DNA of 64,000 bases. Source: Vibrio astriarenae. Lineage in GTDB: Bacteria > Pseudomonadota > Gammaproteobacteria > Enterobacterales > Vibrionaceae. Where the stretch lies: assembly GCF_010587385.1 (NCBI RefSeq), contig NZ_CP047476.1:1054001-1118000 (forward strand), read 5' to 3'. Below the pieces are notes generated by a model. It was not told the origin of the DNA. It saw nothing but the letters and a program-made list of their open reading frames with translations, and did not search any database. Below, piece by piece: positions 46,322-54,577 of the stretch. Both the position numbers and the translations under genes were made by a program. The stretch's first letter is position 1. The number at the start of each line of letters is the position of its first letter.

Positions 46322-46740
46322 GTGATACCTCTACCGAAATTTGTGGGTCGCAAAGTAAACCCGATACCGATAGACAGGTCAAGGTTAAATAGAGGAGCAA
46401 GAAAGATGCTAGGGACGTAAAAATGGTGGGGACGTTTCATCCATGAAACGCAAGTTCCCAAAAAGACGAGATTGCTAGGGGATAACGGCTGGTGATACAT
46501 GGAGAAGCCGCTAGCCAACAAGATTAAGTATAGAAACCGTCTGCAGACATGACGTTGTTAGTTAATCTAGCATGCCCAGCAAACTCGGTTGTCGCAATAG
46601 CTCAACAACGCGGGCATTATAGGCAGAGCACTTGTTTGAAAAGTAGGTCATTTGACGACATATTCTTTGTTATTGCTACACGGCTATTTTTAAGCTCTAT
46701 AATCTAGAGCGTATCCACCAATAGTTTTGATCCTTGCTCC
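46322..46740. other. Divergent intergenic region between yegD and the AraC gene
   Basis: About 420 bp. The perfect hairpin at 46433-46450 lies in it. A small leftward open frame (46267-46521) covers part of it but runs into yegD without coding features. Promoter-like A/T-rich sequence precedes the AraC gene. Confidence 0.5.
46433..46450. promoter_or_regulatory. Perfect dyad in the yegD leader
   Basis: CGTTTCAT-CC-ATGAAACG, an 8-bp perfect dyad flanked by GGGGA and TCCC that can extend the stem. It could be an operator or an RNA hairpin in the yegD leader. Confidence 0.45.
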
Positions 46741-47727
46741 ATGCCAAACCAATCACCAAACAAACAACTTCGTTTAAGTTCTAGTCGCAACCTAGCTCCC
46801 TTCATTGATTACTGTGATGAATTAGAGATTGATTGGGTTGCGATTGCAAACGAGTGTTCTATGCCTTCTGATGTCATACGTAATAGTGAGTGGTTACTGT
46901 CTCAGAGTTTACTTCGATTCGTTGCCGTCTTAGAGCGAGATGTCAGTCCTCACATCGGAGTAGAAGTTGGACAAAGATTTACTCTGGATTCACTGCCCGA
47001 GCTTGAGCAAATGATCAATGAGAGCCAAGACATTAGTGAGGCATTGAACAAGCTCGCAGTATTCATGAATTCGATGAACAACCATGTCATCATCTGGACA
47101 GAATATTTCGAAGGACAATGGTGGTTCTGTCATCGCCATGGGCACAAGCCTACCATTCCTGGTTCGACTCAAGCGGAATGGTATCGAACGTGCCAGTTCA
47201 TTACATTTTGCAGAGTGTTTTTTGGCAAACGCTGGAAGCCAAGAAAGCTAAAGATGATGGGCAAGTACAATCCGAGTATCACAAAAAAGTACTTTGCCAA
47301 CACTGAAATTGAGTTTGACTACAACTTTGGCGCTGTTGCGATTGAAATGCCGAAAGAGGGTCGACACGTAAAAGGAGAGATTACCTCTGGGGATATAAAC
47401 AAAGGGTTGGTCCAACTTATCCAAAGCTACGCTATTTTGCCTTGGTTTACGATTGATTGGTTCGCTAACATTTTGTGCACCACCCCCAGAACGCTTCAGC
47501 GTCAGTTGCGGACCCAAAGCCTATCTTTCAAGCAATTGAAGGAGCAAACACGCAAAGATCATGCAATGAAACTACTCACCGAAACGGATCTTTCAACCAG
47601 TGATATCGCATGGGAAAGTGGCTATAGCGACCTAAGTAACTTCAATCGAGCATTCAAGGCTTGGACGGGGACGACGCCTTCGGCGTTTCGTCGCAAAGCC
47701 ACAGCGAATCAATCACTAGATTCTTAG
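46741..47727 (+). CDS. AraC-family transcription regulator (arabinose-binding-like N terminus)
   Basis: 328 residues. The first 200 residues resemble the Arabinose_bd domain of OruR/ArgR-type regulators (IGVEVGQRFTLDSLPELEQM). The C-terminal AraC helix-turn-helix pair spans about 225-320, with TPRTLQRQLRTQSLSF and TDLSTSDIAWESGYSDLSNF. No Shine-Dalgarno is evident before ATG 46741. Targets are unknown; the adjacent sigma-54 unit is one possibility, but this is not supported by the sequence. Confidence 0.85.
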   Translation: MPNQSPNKQLRLSSSRNLAPFIDYCDELEIDWVAIANECSMPSDVIRNSEWLLSQSLLRFVAVLERDVSPHIGVEVGQRFTLDSLPELEQMINESQDISEALNKLAVFMNSMNNHVIIWTEYFEGQWWFCHRHGHKPTIPGSTQAEWYRTCQFITFCRVFFGKRWKPRKLKMMGKYNPSITKKYFANTEIEFDYNFGAVAIEMPKEGRHVKGEITSGDINKGLVQLIQSYAILPWFTIDWFANILCTTPRTLQRQLRTQSLSFKQLKEQTRKDHAMKLLTETDLSTSDIAWESGYSDLSNFNRAFKAWTGTTPSAFRRKATANQSLDS

Positions 47728-47838
47728 TCATCATCAATTGACACAAATGCTTACAATCACAAAGCAACGTCAACTCCAAAGGTACGCGGCGATTGTGTAT
47801 GTTAATGAACTCCTCCGCATACACTAAACTCGGATCTC

Positions 47839-48168
47839 ATGAAAGCGCTACTAGAGGCAATTAAACACAATCAAGTTGCTTATCCCTATATCGTTATTCA
47901 TCGATATTTATCTGTGGATTTGACCGAAGTCGTCAGCCGCGAGAGTTGGGAATCACTCAGGCGTCGAGACTTTATTGAACTCATTGCACACGGTTCACTT
48001 TCAAAGCATACGATTGTTAACAATGCACAAGCCCTGATTGATTGCTACATAAAGTACAATCCCGACTACCTCTTCCCTTGGGGAAAGCTAGAAAGATTTG
48101 AACTAAGGCTGACTCCATACCGTAGTGTCAACTTCAGCGCATCAGGTCGCCTGCAGTCTCAACATTAA
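47839..48168 (+). CDS. Hypothetical protein upstream of the sigma-54 activator
   Basis: 109 residues, slightly basic, no signal peptide or membrane segment. PYIVIHRYLSVDLTEVVSRE and RRRDFIELIAHGSLSKHTIV are possible helix-rich parts. No family was recognised. It is co-directional with the activator at 48245, 76 bp upstream, and the two may form an operon. Confidence 0.55.
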   Translation: MKALLEAIKHNQVAYPYIVIHRYLSVDLTEVVSRESWESLRRRDFIELIAHGSLSKHTIVNNAQALIDCYIKYNPDYLFPWGKLERFELRLTPYRSVNFSASGRLQSQH

Positions 48169-48244
48169 GACAGCTCAACTTACACAATGAGACAGTGAAA
48201 ACTAAACTTAAGAGTGAGTTTTACTTCCTCTCGGGGAACTTAGA

Positions 48245-49150
48245 ATGCCAAACCTTAGGCTTGTCGATGACCCTTCGTCGGATATCTACAGTAAGATTAA
48301 CCGATATGCCTCATGTAATAATGAGATCCTCATATGGGGAGAGACAGGTGTGGGAAAAAGTCACTGCGCAAAACTGATCCATAAACGTTCCAGTCGTTCC
48401 GTTGCTCCTTTTATTGAAATTAACTGTAGCTCTATCCCTCCAGGGTTGGTCGAATCTGAATTGTTTGGACATGAAAAAGGCGCATTTACTGGTGCGGTTC
48501 GTAAACACGCGGGTTATATCAAACGTGCTAATAGCGGCACTCTTTTTCTCGATGAGGTCAATGATCTGCCGATAGAAGTACAAGGACATTTACTGCACTT
48601 TTTAGAATCAAAATCAATACATAGCGTTGGCTCAGACTCAGATGACTCTATCGATTGCCGTATTATTGCCGCCACAAATCAATGTTTAGAAACGCTGATC
48701 AAGCAGAAGCTTTTTCGTGCCGACCTTTACTATCGGCTCAATGTGCTACCTCTATCGATCCCCCCACTGCGAGAGCGAGAGAAAGAGATCTTACCCCTAG
48801 CAATGGACTTTCTTGCTGAGCTGGGAGGACAACACATGCAATTTTCTGAGGCCTCTAAAGAGCAACTAACGAAACATCAGTGGCCAGGCAATATCAGAGA
48901 GTTAAAAAACGTCGTATGTCGGGCCACTATCCTTGCCACCAATGACATTATTGAGCCAGAGCATTTGATGCTAGCAAATGCGGCCTCGCTCGGCGCTTGC
49001 TCAAAAAACACTGAATCGGCACAGAGCATCGAGCGATGCATTCGAGCAAACAGATACAACCTCGCGGCAACCGCGAGAGCGCTCAACATTTCACGCCCCA
49101 CCTTATATCGCTTGATTAAAAAGCATAATATCGTTCTCGACCCTAGCTGA
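48245..49150 (+). CDS. Sigma-54 enhancer-binding activator without an N-terminal sensory domain
   Basis: 301 residues. The AAA+ domain begins near residue 5: Walker A GETGVGKS (32-39), the GAFTGA sigma-54 contact loop (79-84), Walker B FLDEVND (101-107), and arginine-finger region LFRADLYYRLNVLPL. The Fis-type helix-turn-helix ends the protein (NLAATARALNISRPTLYRLI). Receiver, GAF or PAS domains are missing, so regulation must be by level or by a partner, as for PspF. GGGGA precedes ATG 48245. The gene directly downstream has a clear sigma-54 promoter. Confidence 0.9.
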   Translation: MPNLRLVDDPSSDIYSKINRYASCNNEILIWGETGVGKSHCAKLIHKRSSRSVAPFIEINCSSIPPGLVESELFGHEKGAFTGAVRKHAGYIKRANSGTLFLDEVNDLPIEVQGHLLHFLESKSIHSVGSDSDDSIDCRIIAATNQCLETLIKQKLFRADLYYRLNVLPLSIPPLREREKEILPLAMDFLAELGGQHMQFSEASKEQLTKHQWPGNIRELKNVVCRATILATNDIIEPEHLMLANAASLGACSKNTESAQSIERCIRANRYNLAATARALNISRPTLYRLIKKHNIVLDPS

Positions 49151-49242
49151 GGTTTACACAGTGTTCGTTACGCTTCGTAAAGCCCTACAACCGAGAATCA
49201 AACACTTACTCCAATAGTCTGTAATTTTGGCTTGTAAGCCGT

Positions 49243-49317
49243 TGATAGTACTCCCATCAAGAACAGGCACAAGAGTTGCTCCTACCTGCATGTCTAAACA
49301 CGTCAGGAGTACTATCA
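49243..49317. repeat. 12-bp inverted repeat bracketing the sigma-54 promoter
   Basis: TGATAGTACTCC (49243-49254) and GGAGTACTATCA (49306-49317) are exact reverse complements, 51 bp apart. The left arm is upstream of the -24 element. The right arm contains the Shine-Dalgarno and touches the ATG of the secreted protein gene. Confidence 0.8.
49265..49280 (+). promoter_or_regulatory. Sigma-54 (-24/-12) promoter
   Basis: AGGCACAAGAGTTGCT fits the consensus TGGCACG-N4-TTGCW at nearly all conserved positions, with the obligatory 10-base spacing between GG and GC. Transcription would start near 49291, about 25 bases before the ATG at 49317. Dyads TTACGCTTCGTAA (near 49170) and GGCTTGTAAGCC (49229-49240) lie upstream and are candidate activator sites. 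Confidence 0.8.
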
Positions 49318-51623
49318 TGAGTATTCACACTGAACCATCGGGCTCTTCACGAACCCGATTAATTTTAGCCATTAGCGCCGTTGGAGTACTCAGTATTCCC
49401 CAAGCATATGCGCGATTGGATGGCGCCATTTTCACCACGACACCTGCGGGTGAAATCGTCAATGAAAATGTCCGATATGAGTCTAAGCAAGAGGTTTTCC
49501 TAGATGGAGGCCCTGGACCTAACGCGCCCGGAAGCGCAGCCGCCTTACCTGCGGGAAACTACTACTTTCAGGTAACTAACCCTTCCGGACGTTGTTTGCT
49601 CTCTAGTATTGAAGATGATGCTGGAGTTAATGGTGGCAGTTGCTATGAAACCGTAAAAGGAAAAGGCGGACCAAAAAACGCTGTAGTCTTTAACGCCGAG
49701 CCTCTCGAATGTCGCCTTTTCTACTTTGATGGCGAAGATGGTGTCTTCCCTATCAATGCAACGTATTCTGTCACTCACAAAGTAAAAGGCCAGATGGTAA
49801 CAGAATCACTACCGTGTACTCATATACTTGGTAGCGAATACCTAGACTCACCCGATGACCTTGCTGAAGGGGATACGATTCAACTCTATCCTTTTGCGAA
49901 CACTCCTAACTCGGGTGGTGTATATAAAGCCTGGGTTGCCACAGAGATGAGTGTTATCGATGCTTGCTCTAACGCACCCAATGGCGTTCATGGTGGTGAA
50001 ACTGGTGAAAACTGCCAAGGCGTGTTCGGCTTCATTCCTCGTTACTCAAAAACCGATAATTTTAAAGTTAAACTCGGAGATCGTGAGGTACCTGAAACCT
50101 ATGACATCGCGCTACGTTCATTCCACGATAAAAACCTCAACTGCCAATATGATCCTGATCTAGGTGATGAGCACATTGCCAACTGGGATTTTGGTGTGAC
50201 TGATCCTATTGATATGCGCAATATTTATCGCACAACGGCCATTGAAGCATTGCCGATTACCTTCAGTGTATTAGAGCAAGAAACACAATCATGGTCAGTC
50301 GACCATTTAATGTGGTTTGCTGCACTCAATCAGGTAAACCCTTTAAACACTCCATTCACTCACTTCACAACATTTGCTGATTTGCGCGAGTTCGCTGCGC
50401 AGCATAACGACGGCTTATCACTGATCAATTTCCAATCACCTCTAGCCTGTGATCAGCCTGTTGACCTCATTACAAGAGACTCCGGTGAAGAGACGGATGA
50501 CGGCTTTATCCCTAGCCTATACGCTCAAGCCGCCCAAGGGAAAAAAGGCGTTGACCCCGACCCAGTTCTTGCAGTGAGCTTTGGTAGTGTTGGTATTGCT
50601 GAGATCAATGTTTGTAAAGTGTTCGACAAAAATCGTAATGGCAAGAAAGACGATGGTGAAGGCACAATTTCAAACTGGCCAATGGTATTAACTATTCCTT
50701 TGAGCGTGCCTCTACCGGATGATATCAGCGAAGTGGCTACTCCCAATCTTTGGCCCAAACTTGTTGAAATTTTCGGGAGTGATATTGGCGAAATACATAA
50801 TCGACAGATCACCAAATATACTGGTGATGATGGTTGTGTTACGTTCCGTGCTTTAGTACCTAACGTTCGTGGCGATTTGAGCCCTTACATGATTGAAGAA
50901 ATGGTAAGCCAGCAACAAGGATGGGGCTACTCATCAAGTGCCAGCGTGACATTTGATGTTCAATCCGTACTCAGTTATGAAAATGACCTCCCAATTGTTC
51001 AAGGTGAAGTCTACAACAGAGATGATAACCTTACTGGTCACCATTTCGACTTCCATAACTACTGTGACGTCATCGTCAACTTTGATACTAAGGGCTATTG
51101 GCACAACAAGAACGGACTATCTGAACTGACCGAAGCGGATAGAGACTATGTGAATAGCCTGCTTCCATATAGTATGGCATCTGATTACTTTGATATGGGT
51201 GACGAGCCATTCGATGGACAATATAGCGGCGGGGCTCAAGTTACCGCTGCGTTCTCTGGTGATAGTGTGATCTGGGCCGCCGGGACTTGGCAGTCAGAAG
51301 TCTCTCACTTCCTCGTAGATAATAATGGCAATGCCGATGTTCACCTGCACAAAGAGCAGTTGGCTCAACAACTCCTTGCCTTTATTTTCAATACGCGCCA
51401 TAGACCATCGAGCGGTGGATTATCAGACGGTGCTACCATTGAGGTCAACGGTGTTTGGATGAGTGTCAGTGAGATTATTGAGATGGCTATCATGCTTTGG
51501 AGCTCAAACGACAGCGACGCTATCGTGAGTTTTAAAACGATTTTAGATAACTTCAATAACAACGATATGCTTCCAGTTTCACCTGGTGCCTATACCGACT
51601 GTGTCGCCCCTTTCTATGACTAA
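49317..51623 (+). CDS. Large secreted protein with SdrD-B-like repeats
   Basis: 768 residues. A Sec signal peptide (about residues 13-31, RTRLILAISAVGVLSIPQAYA) starts the protein; its mature part is acidic with several cysteines. Two regions resemble SdrD B-type domains with calcium-loop-like repeats: FHDKNLNCQYDPDLGDEHI and FDKNRNGKKDDGEGTI followed by DDGCVTFRALVPN. No catalytic motif or C-terminal anchor was recognised. ATG 49317 is chosen because AGGAG lies 7 bases before it and the sigma-54 promoter is upstream. A terminator follows. Surface-exposed or released exoprotein; function unknown. Confidence 0.82.
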   Translation: MSIHTEPSGSSRTRLILAISAVGVLSIPQAYARLDGAIFTTTPAGEIVNENVRYESKQEVFLDGGPGPNAPGSAAALPAGNYYFQVTNPSGRCLLSSIEDDAGVNGGSCYETVKGKGGPKNAVVFNAEPLECRLFYFDGEDGVFPINATYSVTHKVKGQMVTESLPCTHILGSEYLDSPDDLAEGDTIQLYPFANTPNSGGVYKAWVATEMSVIDACSNAPNGVHGGETGENCQGVFGFIPRYSKTDNFKVKLGDREVPETYDIALRSFHDKNLNCQYDPDLGDEHIANWDFGVTDPIDMRNIYRTTAIEALPITFSVLEQETQSWSVDHLMWFAALNQVNPLNTPFTHFTTFADLREFAAQHNDGLSLINFQSPLACDQPVDLITRDSGEETDDGFIPSLYAQAAQGKKGVDPDPVLAVSFGSVGIAEINVCKVFDKNRNGKKDDGEGTISNWPMVLTIPLSVPLPDDISEVATPNLWPKLVEIFGSDIGEIHNRQITKYTGDDGCVTFRALVPNVRGDLSPYMIEEMVSQQQGWGYSSSASVTFDVQSVLSYENDLPIVQGEVYNRDDNLTGHHFDFHNYCDVIVNFDTKGYWHNKNGLSELTEADRDYVNSLLPYSMASDYFDMGDEPFDGQYSGGAQVTAAFSGDSVIWAAGTWQSEVSHFLVDNNGNADVHLHKEQLAQQLLAFIFNTRHRPSSGGLSDGATIEVNGVWMSVSEIIEMAIMLWSSNDSDAIVSFKTILDNFNNNDMLPVSPGAYTDCVAPFYD

Positions 51624-51635
51624 CTCCTTTAGTTT

Positions 51636-51664
51636 TGCCCTTGAACTCTGTTCAAGGGCTCTTT
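51636..51664 (+). terminator. Terminator after the secreted protein gene
   Basis: GCCCTTGAAC/GTTCAAGGGC perfect 10-bp stem with a 3-base loop, followed by TCTTTCT. Confidence 0.85.
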
Positions 51665-51668
51665 CTAA

Positions 51669-52511
51669 TCAATCAACCTTGGAAAATGCCGCTTCATACA
51701 ACTCCATAAAATCCTTTCGAATCTCTTGCTCTAAATGCACGGCTTTGTCTGTTGGACAAAACAGAACAACGTGAACATTTTGCTCCCCGTTTGGCATGCT
51801 GGATATATGGATGTGAGGCTCTGCACTTGGCAAATCGACACCGGCGTGCTTTTCAATCATGATGTTATAGCGGCGTGCAACTTCAATAAAATACTCGCAA
51901 TGTGCTTCAATTCGTTTTTCAAGCTCCCCCAACAACGGGTACAAGTTGACGAAGTTAGGTACGATGATGCCGAAGTTATGGAAGACATAACGCTTCATAA
52001 AGTTGAGGTTCTTAACCGGATGAGTAAAGAACAAACTGTTTGGCAAGGTGATGGTTTTACCGGTGTAATCATATTGCCCATGATGGAGATCGATTTCTTG
52101 AATAACCGTTGCCATCAAACTATGGTCGATCACCTCACCACTGTACTTACCGACTTCAATCCAATCACCAATCTGAAATGAACGAGAACTGGCTCGCTGA
52201 AAAGATCCCGTGAAGCAAAGAATGATCTCTTTAGAAGCCACCACAATCGCAACGGCAATCGCCGTGACTGACAAGGCGAACTCATTAATCTCCGATTGCC
52301 ACAGATAGAATAGAACCACTACGATGACGAGCAAATTAATGTTCTTCGTTGTCGCCATCCATTTTCGCTGCTCTTGCGTCACGAACACATCATCACCGCG
52401 AATCTGCGACAGTATTAAACGGCGCAACCCGTAGATAAACACCAAAACAACGAGTGTGAAAATAAATTTGTGTGTAGAAAAGAACTCTACGATTTGAAGA
52501 ATAACGTCCAC
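51669..52511 (-). CDS. MscS-family small-conductance mechanosensitive channel
   Basis: 280 residues: three or four membrane helices in the first 100 residues, then the MscS pore/beta domain (ASSRSFQIGDWIEVGKYSGEV, KTITLPNSLFFTHPVKN) and an alpha/beta tail. It is an inner-membrane channel, shorter than KefA types and similar to YnaI/YbdG fragments. It converges with the secreted protein gene. Confidence 0.85.
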   Translation of the reverse strand: MDVILQIVEFFSTHKFIFTLVVLVFIYGLRRLILSQIRGDDVFVTQEQRKWMATTKNINLLVIVVVLFYLWQSEINEFALSVTAIAVAIVVASKEIILCFTGSFQRASSRSFQIGDWIEVGKYSGEVIDHSLMATVIQEIDLHHGQYDYTGKTITLPNSLFFTHPVKNLNFMKRYVFHNFGIIVPNFVNLYPLLGELEKRIEAHCEYFIEVARRYNIMIEKHAGVDLPSAEPHIHISSMPNGEQNVHVVLFCPTDKAVHLEQEIRKDFMELYEAAFSKVD

Positions 52512-52812
52512 TGTTTCAACAACCTAATTGTAGTGAGAAAATTCATGTTAGTGGGCTAGATAGAGACGGTCAACCTGTGGTGCTATGTCATTTTTATAAA
52601 CACTTGAGTAAATGTGCTCGAAACAGTCTTTGCTTCAACCCTTGCCATATGTATATCTACTCTCCCTCTACAGTTTGTATAGACTATTGATTCAGCCAAT
52701 ACACGACTAAAACGCAAAAGTATTTCCAACTTATGTCACTTTATAACAGACAGTTATTGGTACAAACTAAACTCAAATAACCACAAGAAGCAAATCTATT
52801 TAGGAGACAACA
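52512..52812. other. Divergent intergenic region before the aldo/keto reductase gene
   Basis: About 300 bp, A/T-rich, between the mscS-type gene and the reductase. GGAGACAAC precedes the reductase ATG. No defined operator or gene was recognised. Confidence 0.45.
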
Positions 52813-53610
52813 ATGACAGTTCCTAGTTTTGGTGTCGGCACATTCCGCCTCAAAGACTCTGTTGTAATTGATTCAGTAAAGAACGCGCTAGACGTTGGCT
52901 ACCGTGCTGTCGACACAGCGCAAATCTATGACAATGAGAAAGAAGTCGGTCAAGCAATTAAAGAGAGTGGCGTCGACCGTAATGACATCTACTTGACGAC
53001 CAAAATCTGGGTCGACAAACTCAATAGTGAAAACCTCATCCCTAGTCTAAAAGAGAGCTTAGAAAAACTTGGGACTGACTACGTTGATCTGACTCTGGTT
53101 CACTGGCCTGGTGAAGGTAACGATGTCAATGAGTATATGGCCGAGCTTCTAAAGGCAAAACAGTTAGGTTTGACTAAAGAGATTGGTGTGTCGAACTTTA
53201 ACATTGCTCTGTTAGAAGAAGCTGCTGCTGTTGTAGGTTTCGATCAAATCGCGACGAACCAAATCGAACTGAGCCCATATTTACAGAACCGAAAATCGGT
53301 CGATTTCATGAAGAAAAAAGGCATCAAAGTCACTTCATACATGACATTAGCCTACGGTAAGGTCCTCAAAGATCCTCTCATCAATGCAATTGCCACAGAG
53401 CGCGGTGCAACGGCAGCGCAAGTTACCCTTGCTTGGGCAATGCAACATGACATCGCAGTAATTCCTTCTTCCACTAAACGTGAGAACCTTGAGAGTAACC
53501 TCGCGGCAATCACCTTAACGTTAACGGACGAAGAGATGGCTCGTATCGACGCACTAGAGTGCAACGGCCGTGAAGTCGACCCGAAAGGCTTAGCACCTAT
53601 TTGGGATTAA
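52813..53610 (+). CDS. dkgB: Aldo/keto reductase (2,5-diketo-D-gluconate reductase B type)
   Basis: 265 residues, E. coli DkgB-like length. The catalytic tetrad fits Asp in [14 protein letters not shown], Tyr in the same motif, Lys in LTTKIW and His in [19 protein letters not shown] is the NADPH pyrophosphate-binding end. It reduces aldehydes, methylglyoxal or 2,5-diketogluconate in the cytoplasm. Other aldehyde-containing sugars are possible substrates. Confidence 0.88.
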   Translation: MTVPSFGVGTFRLKDSVVIDSVKNALDVGYRAVDTAQIYDNEKEVGQAIKESGVDRNDIYLTTKIWVDKLNSENLIPSLKESLEKLGTDYVDLTLVHWPGEGNDVNEYMAELLKAKQLGLTKEIGVSNFNIALLEEAAAVVGFDQIATNQIELSPYLQNRKSVDFMKKKGIKVTSYMTLAYGKVLKDPLINAIATERGATAAQVTLAWAMQHDIAVIPSSTKRENLESNLAAITLTLTDEEMARIDALECNGREVDPKGLAPIWD

Positions 53611-53632
53611 CCAAACCTCTCCATAACACGAT

Positions 53633-53659
53633 AAAGGCACTCAACAGAGTGCCTTTTCT
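53633..53659 (+). terminator. Terminator after dkgB
   Basis: AAAGGCACTC/GAGTGCCTTT stem with a 4-base loop and trailing T residues. Confidence 0.9.
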
Positions 53660-53778
53660 TTGACTACCTAAACGTTCGACATTGTCGAATAATACTGATT
53701 TTGTTATGCACACGTCGTCGAGTTTTCTACTTGTCACGTGAGCTATGTGTATCTTTGACAACACAAGAGAGTAATTCG

Positions 53779-54448
53779 ATGCCAACTGTACTTATCACAG
53801 GAGCCAACCGTGGTCTCGGTTTAGAGTTCACCCGCCAATATTCAGCCAAAGGTTGGAATGTGTTCGCCGCTTGCCGTGCACCAGAGTCAGCTACAGAGCT
53901 AAACCAGCTTTGCTAAAGCAATAACCATGTTTCTTTGGTCAGTCTGGATGTCACCAATGAAGCCGACATTAACTCACTAAACAACCGAATCAACAACCAA
54001 GCTATCGATCACTTAATTCTCAATGCCGGAGTTTTAGGAGATGACTCAATCTCGTTGGTTAGAAGTCTTAAATGTTAACACGGTCGCTCCAGCACTACTG
54101 ATTCAAGCTTTGCGTGATAATGTGGCTTTGAGCGAGCTGAAAACCATCATCGGCATTTCAAGCCGAGTAGCAAGCCTCAGTGACAACAGCTCAGGTAATA
54201 TGTATAGCTATCGCACATCGAAAGCAGCGCTCAATCAGATTCTGGTATCCGCTGCGCAAAACCTGAGAGAACAAGAAGTAAAAACACTCGCCGTTCACCC
54301 GGGCTGGGTGCAGACCGATATGGGCGGTAAAGATGCAACCTTTACTCCACAGCAAAGTGTTGCGGGGATTATCAACGTAGCAGAGCATTTGACGGTTGAA
54401 GAATCAGGAAGCTTTAGAGTATTCGATGGCTCTTCTATCGATTGGTAG
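53779..54448 (+). pseudogene. Broken short-chain dehydrogenase/reductase
   Basis: A CsgA-like SDR gene in three pieces. The first piece (from ATG 53779) has the Rossmann motif TGANRGLGLEFTRQY and ends at an in-frame TAA at 53914. Reading on in the same frame gives SLVSLDVTNEADINSL and HLILNAGVLGDD. Near 54040 the reading frame shifts, and the third piece (54041 onward) restores EVLNVNTVAPALLIQAL, the active-site SYRTSKAALNQ (Tyr-x3-Lys) and WVQTDMGG. One stop plus one frameshift argue for a decayed gene rather than a single sequencing error. Confidence 0.85.
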
Positions 54449-54536
54449 CATAGACAACGACTTTGCAAGCGCAAACAAAGTGCTACTTAACATATTTCTG
54501 ATTGGTGAAAAGTAACCAACATATAAAACGCAATAG

Positions 54537-54555
54537 AGCACTCTAATTGAGTGCT
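54537..54555. terminator. Weak stem-loop after the pseudogene
   Basis: AGCACTC/GAGTGCT with a 5-base loop and a short T stretch, between the SDR pseudogene and the leftward YdjM-like gene. Confidence 0.5.
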
Positions 54556-54577
54556 TTAATCCCTTGTTGTCCGCAAC

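Noticed and set aside
46267..46521. 84-codon leftward frame overlapping the start of yegD
   Set aside because: Overlaps a confident gene start on the same strand in another frame and lacks a ribosome-binding site.
49229..49244. TTGGCTTGTAAGCC as the -24/-12 promoter
   Set aside because: GG and GC are seven bases apart, not ten. The element at 49265-49280 has the correct spacing; this one is a dyad and may be an activator site.
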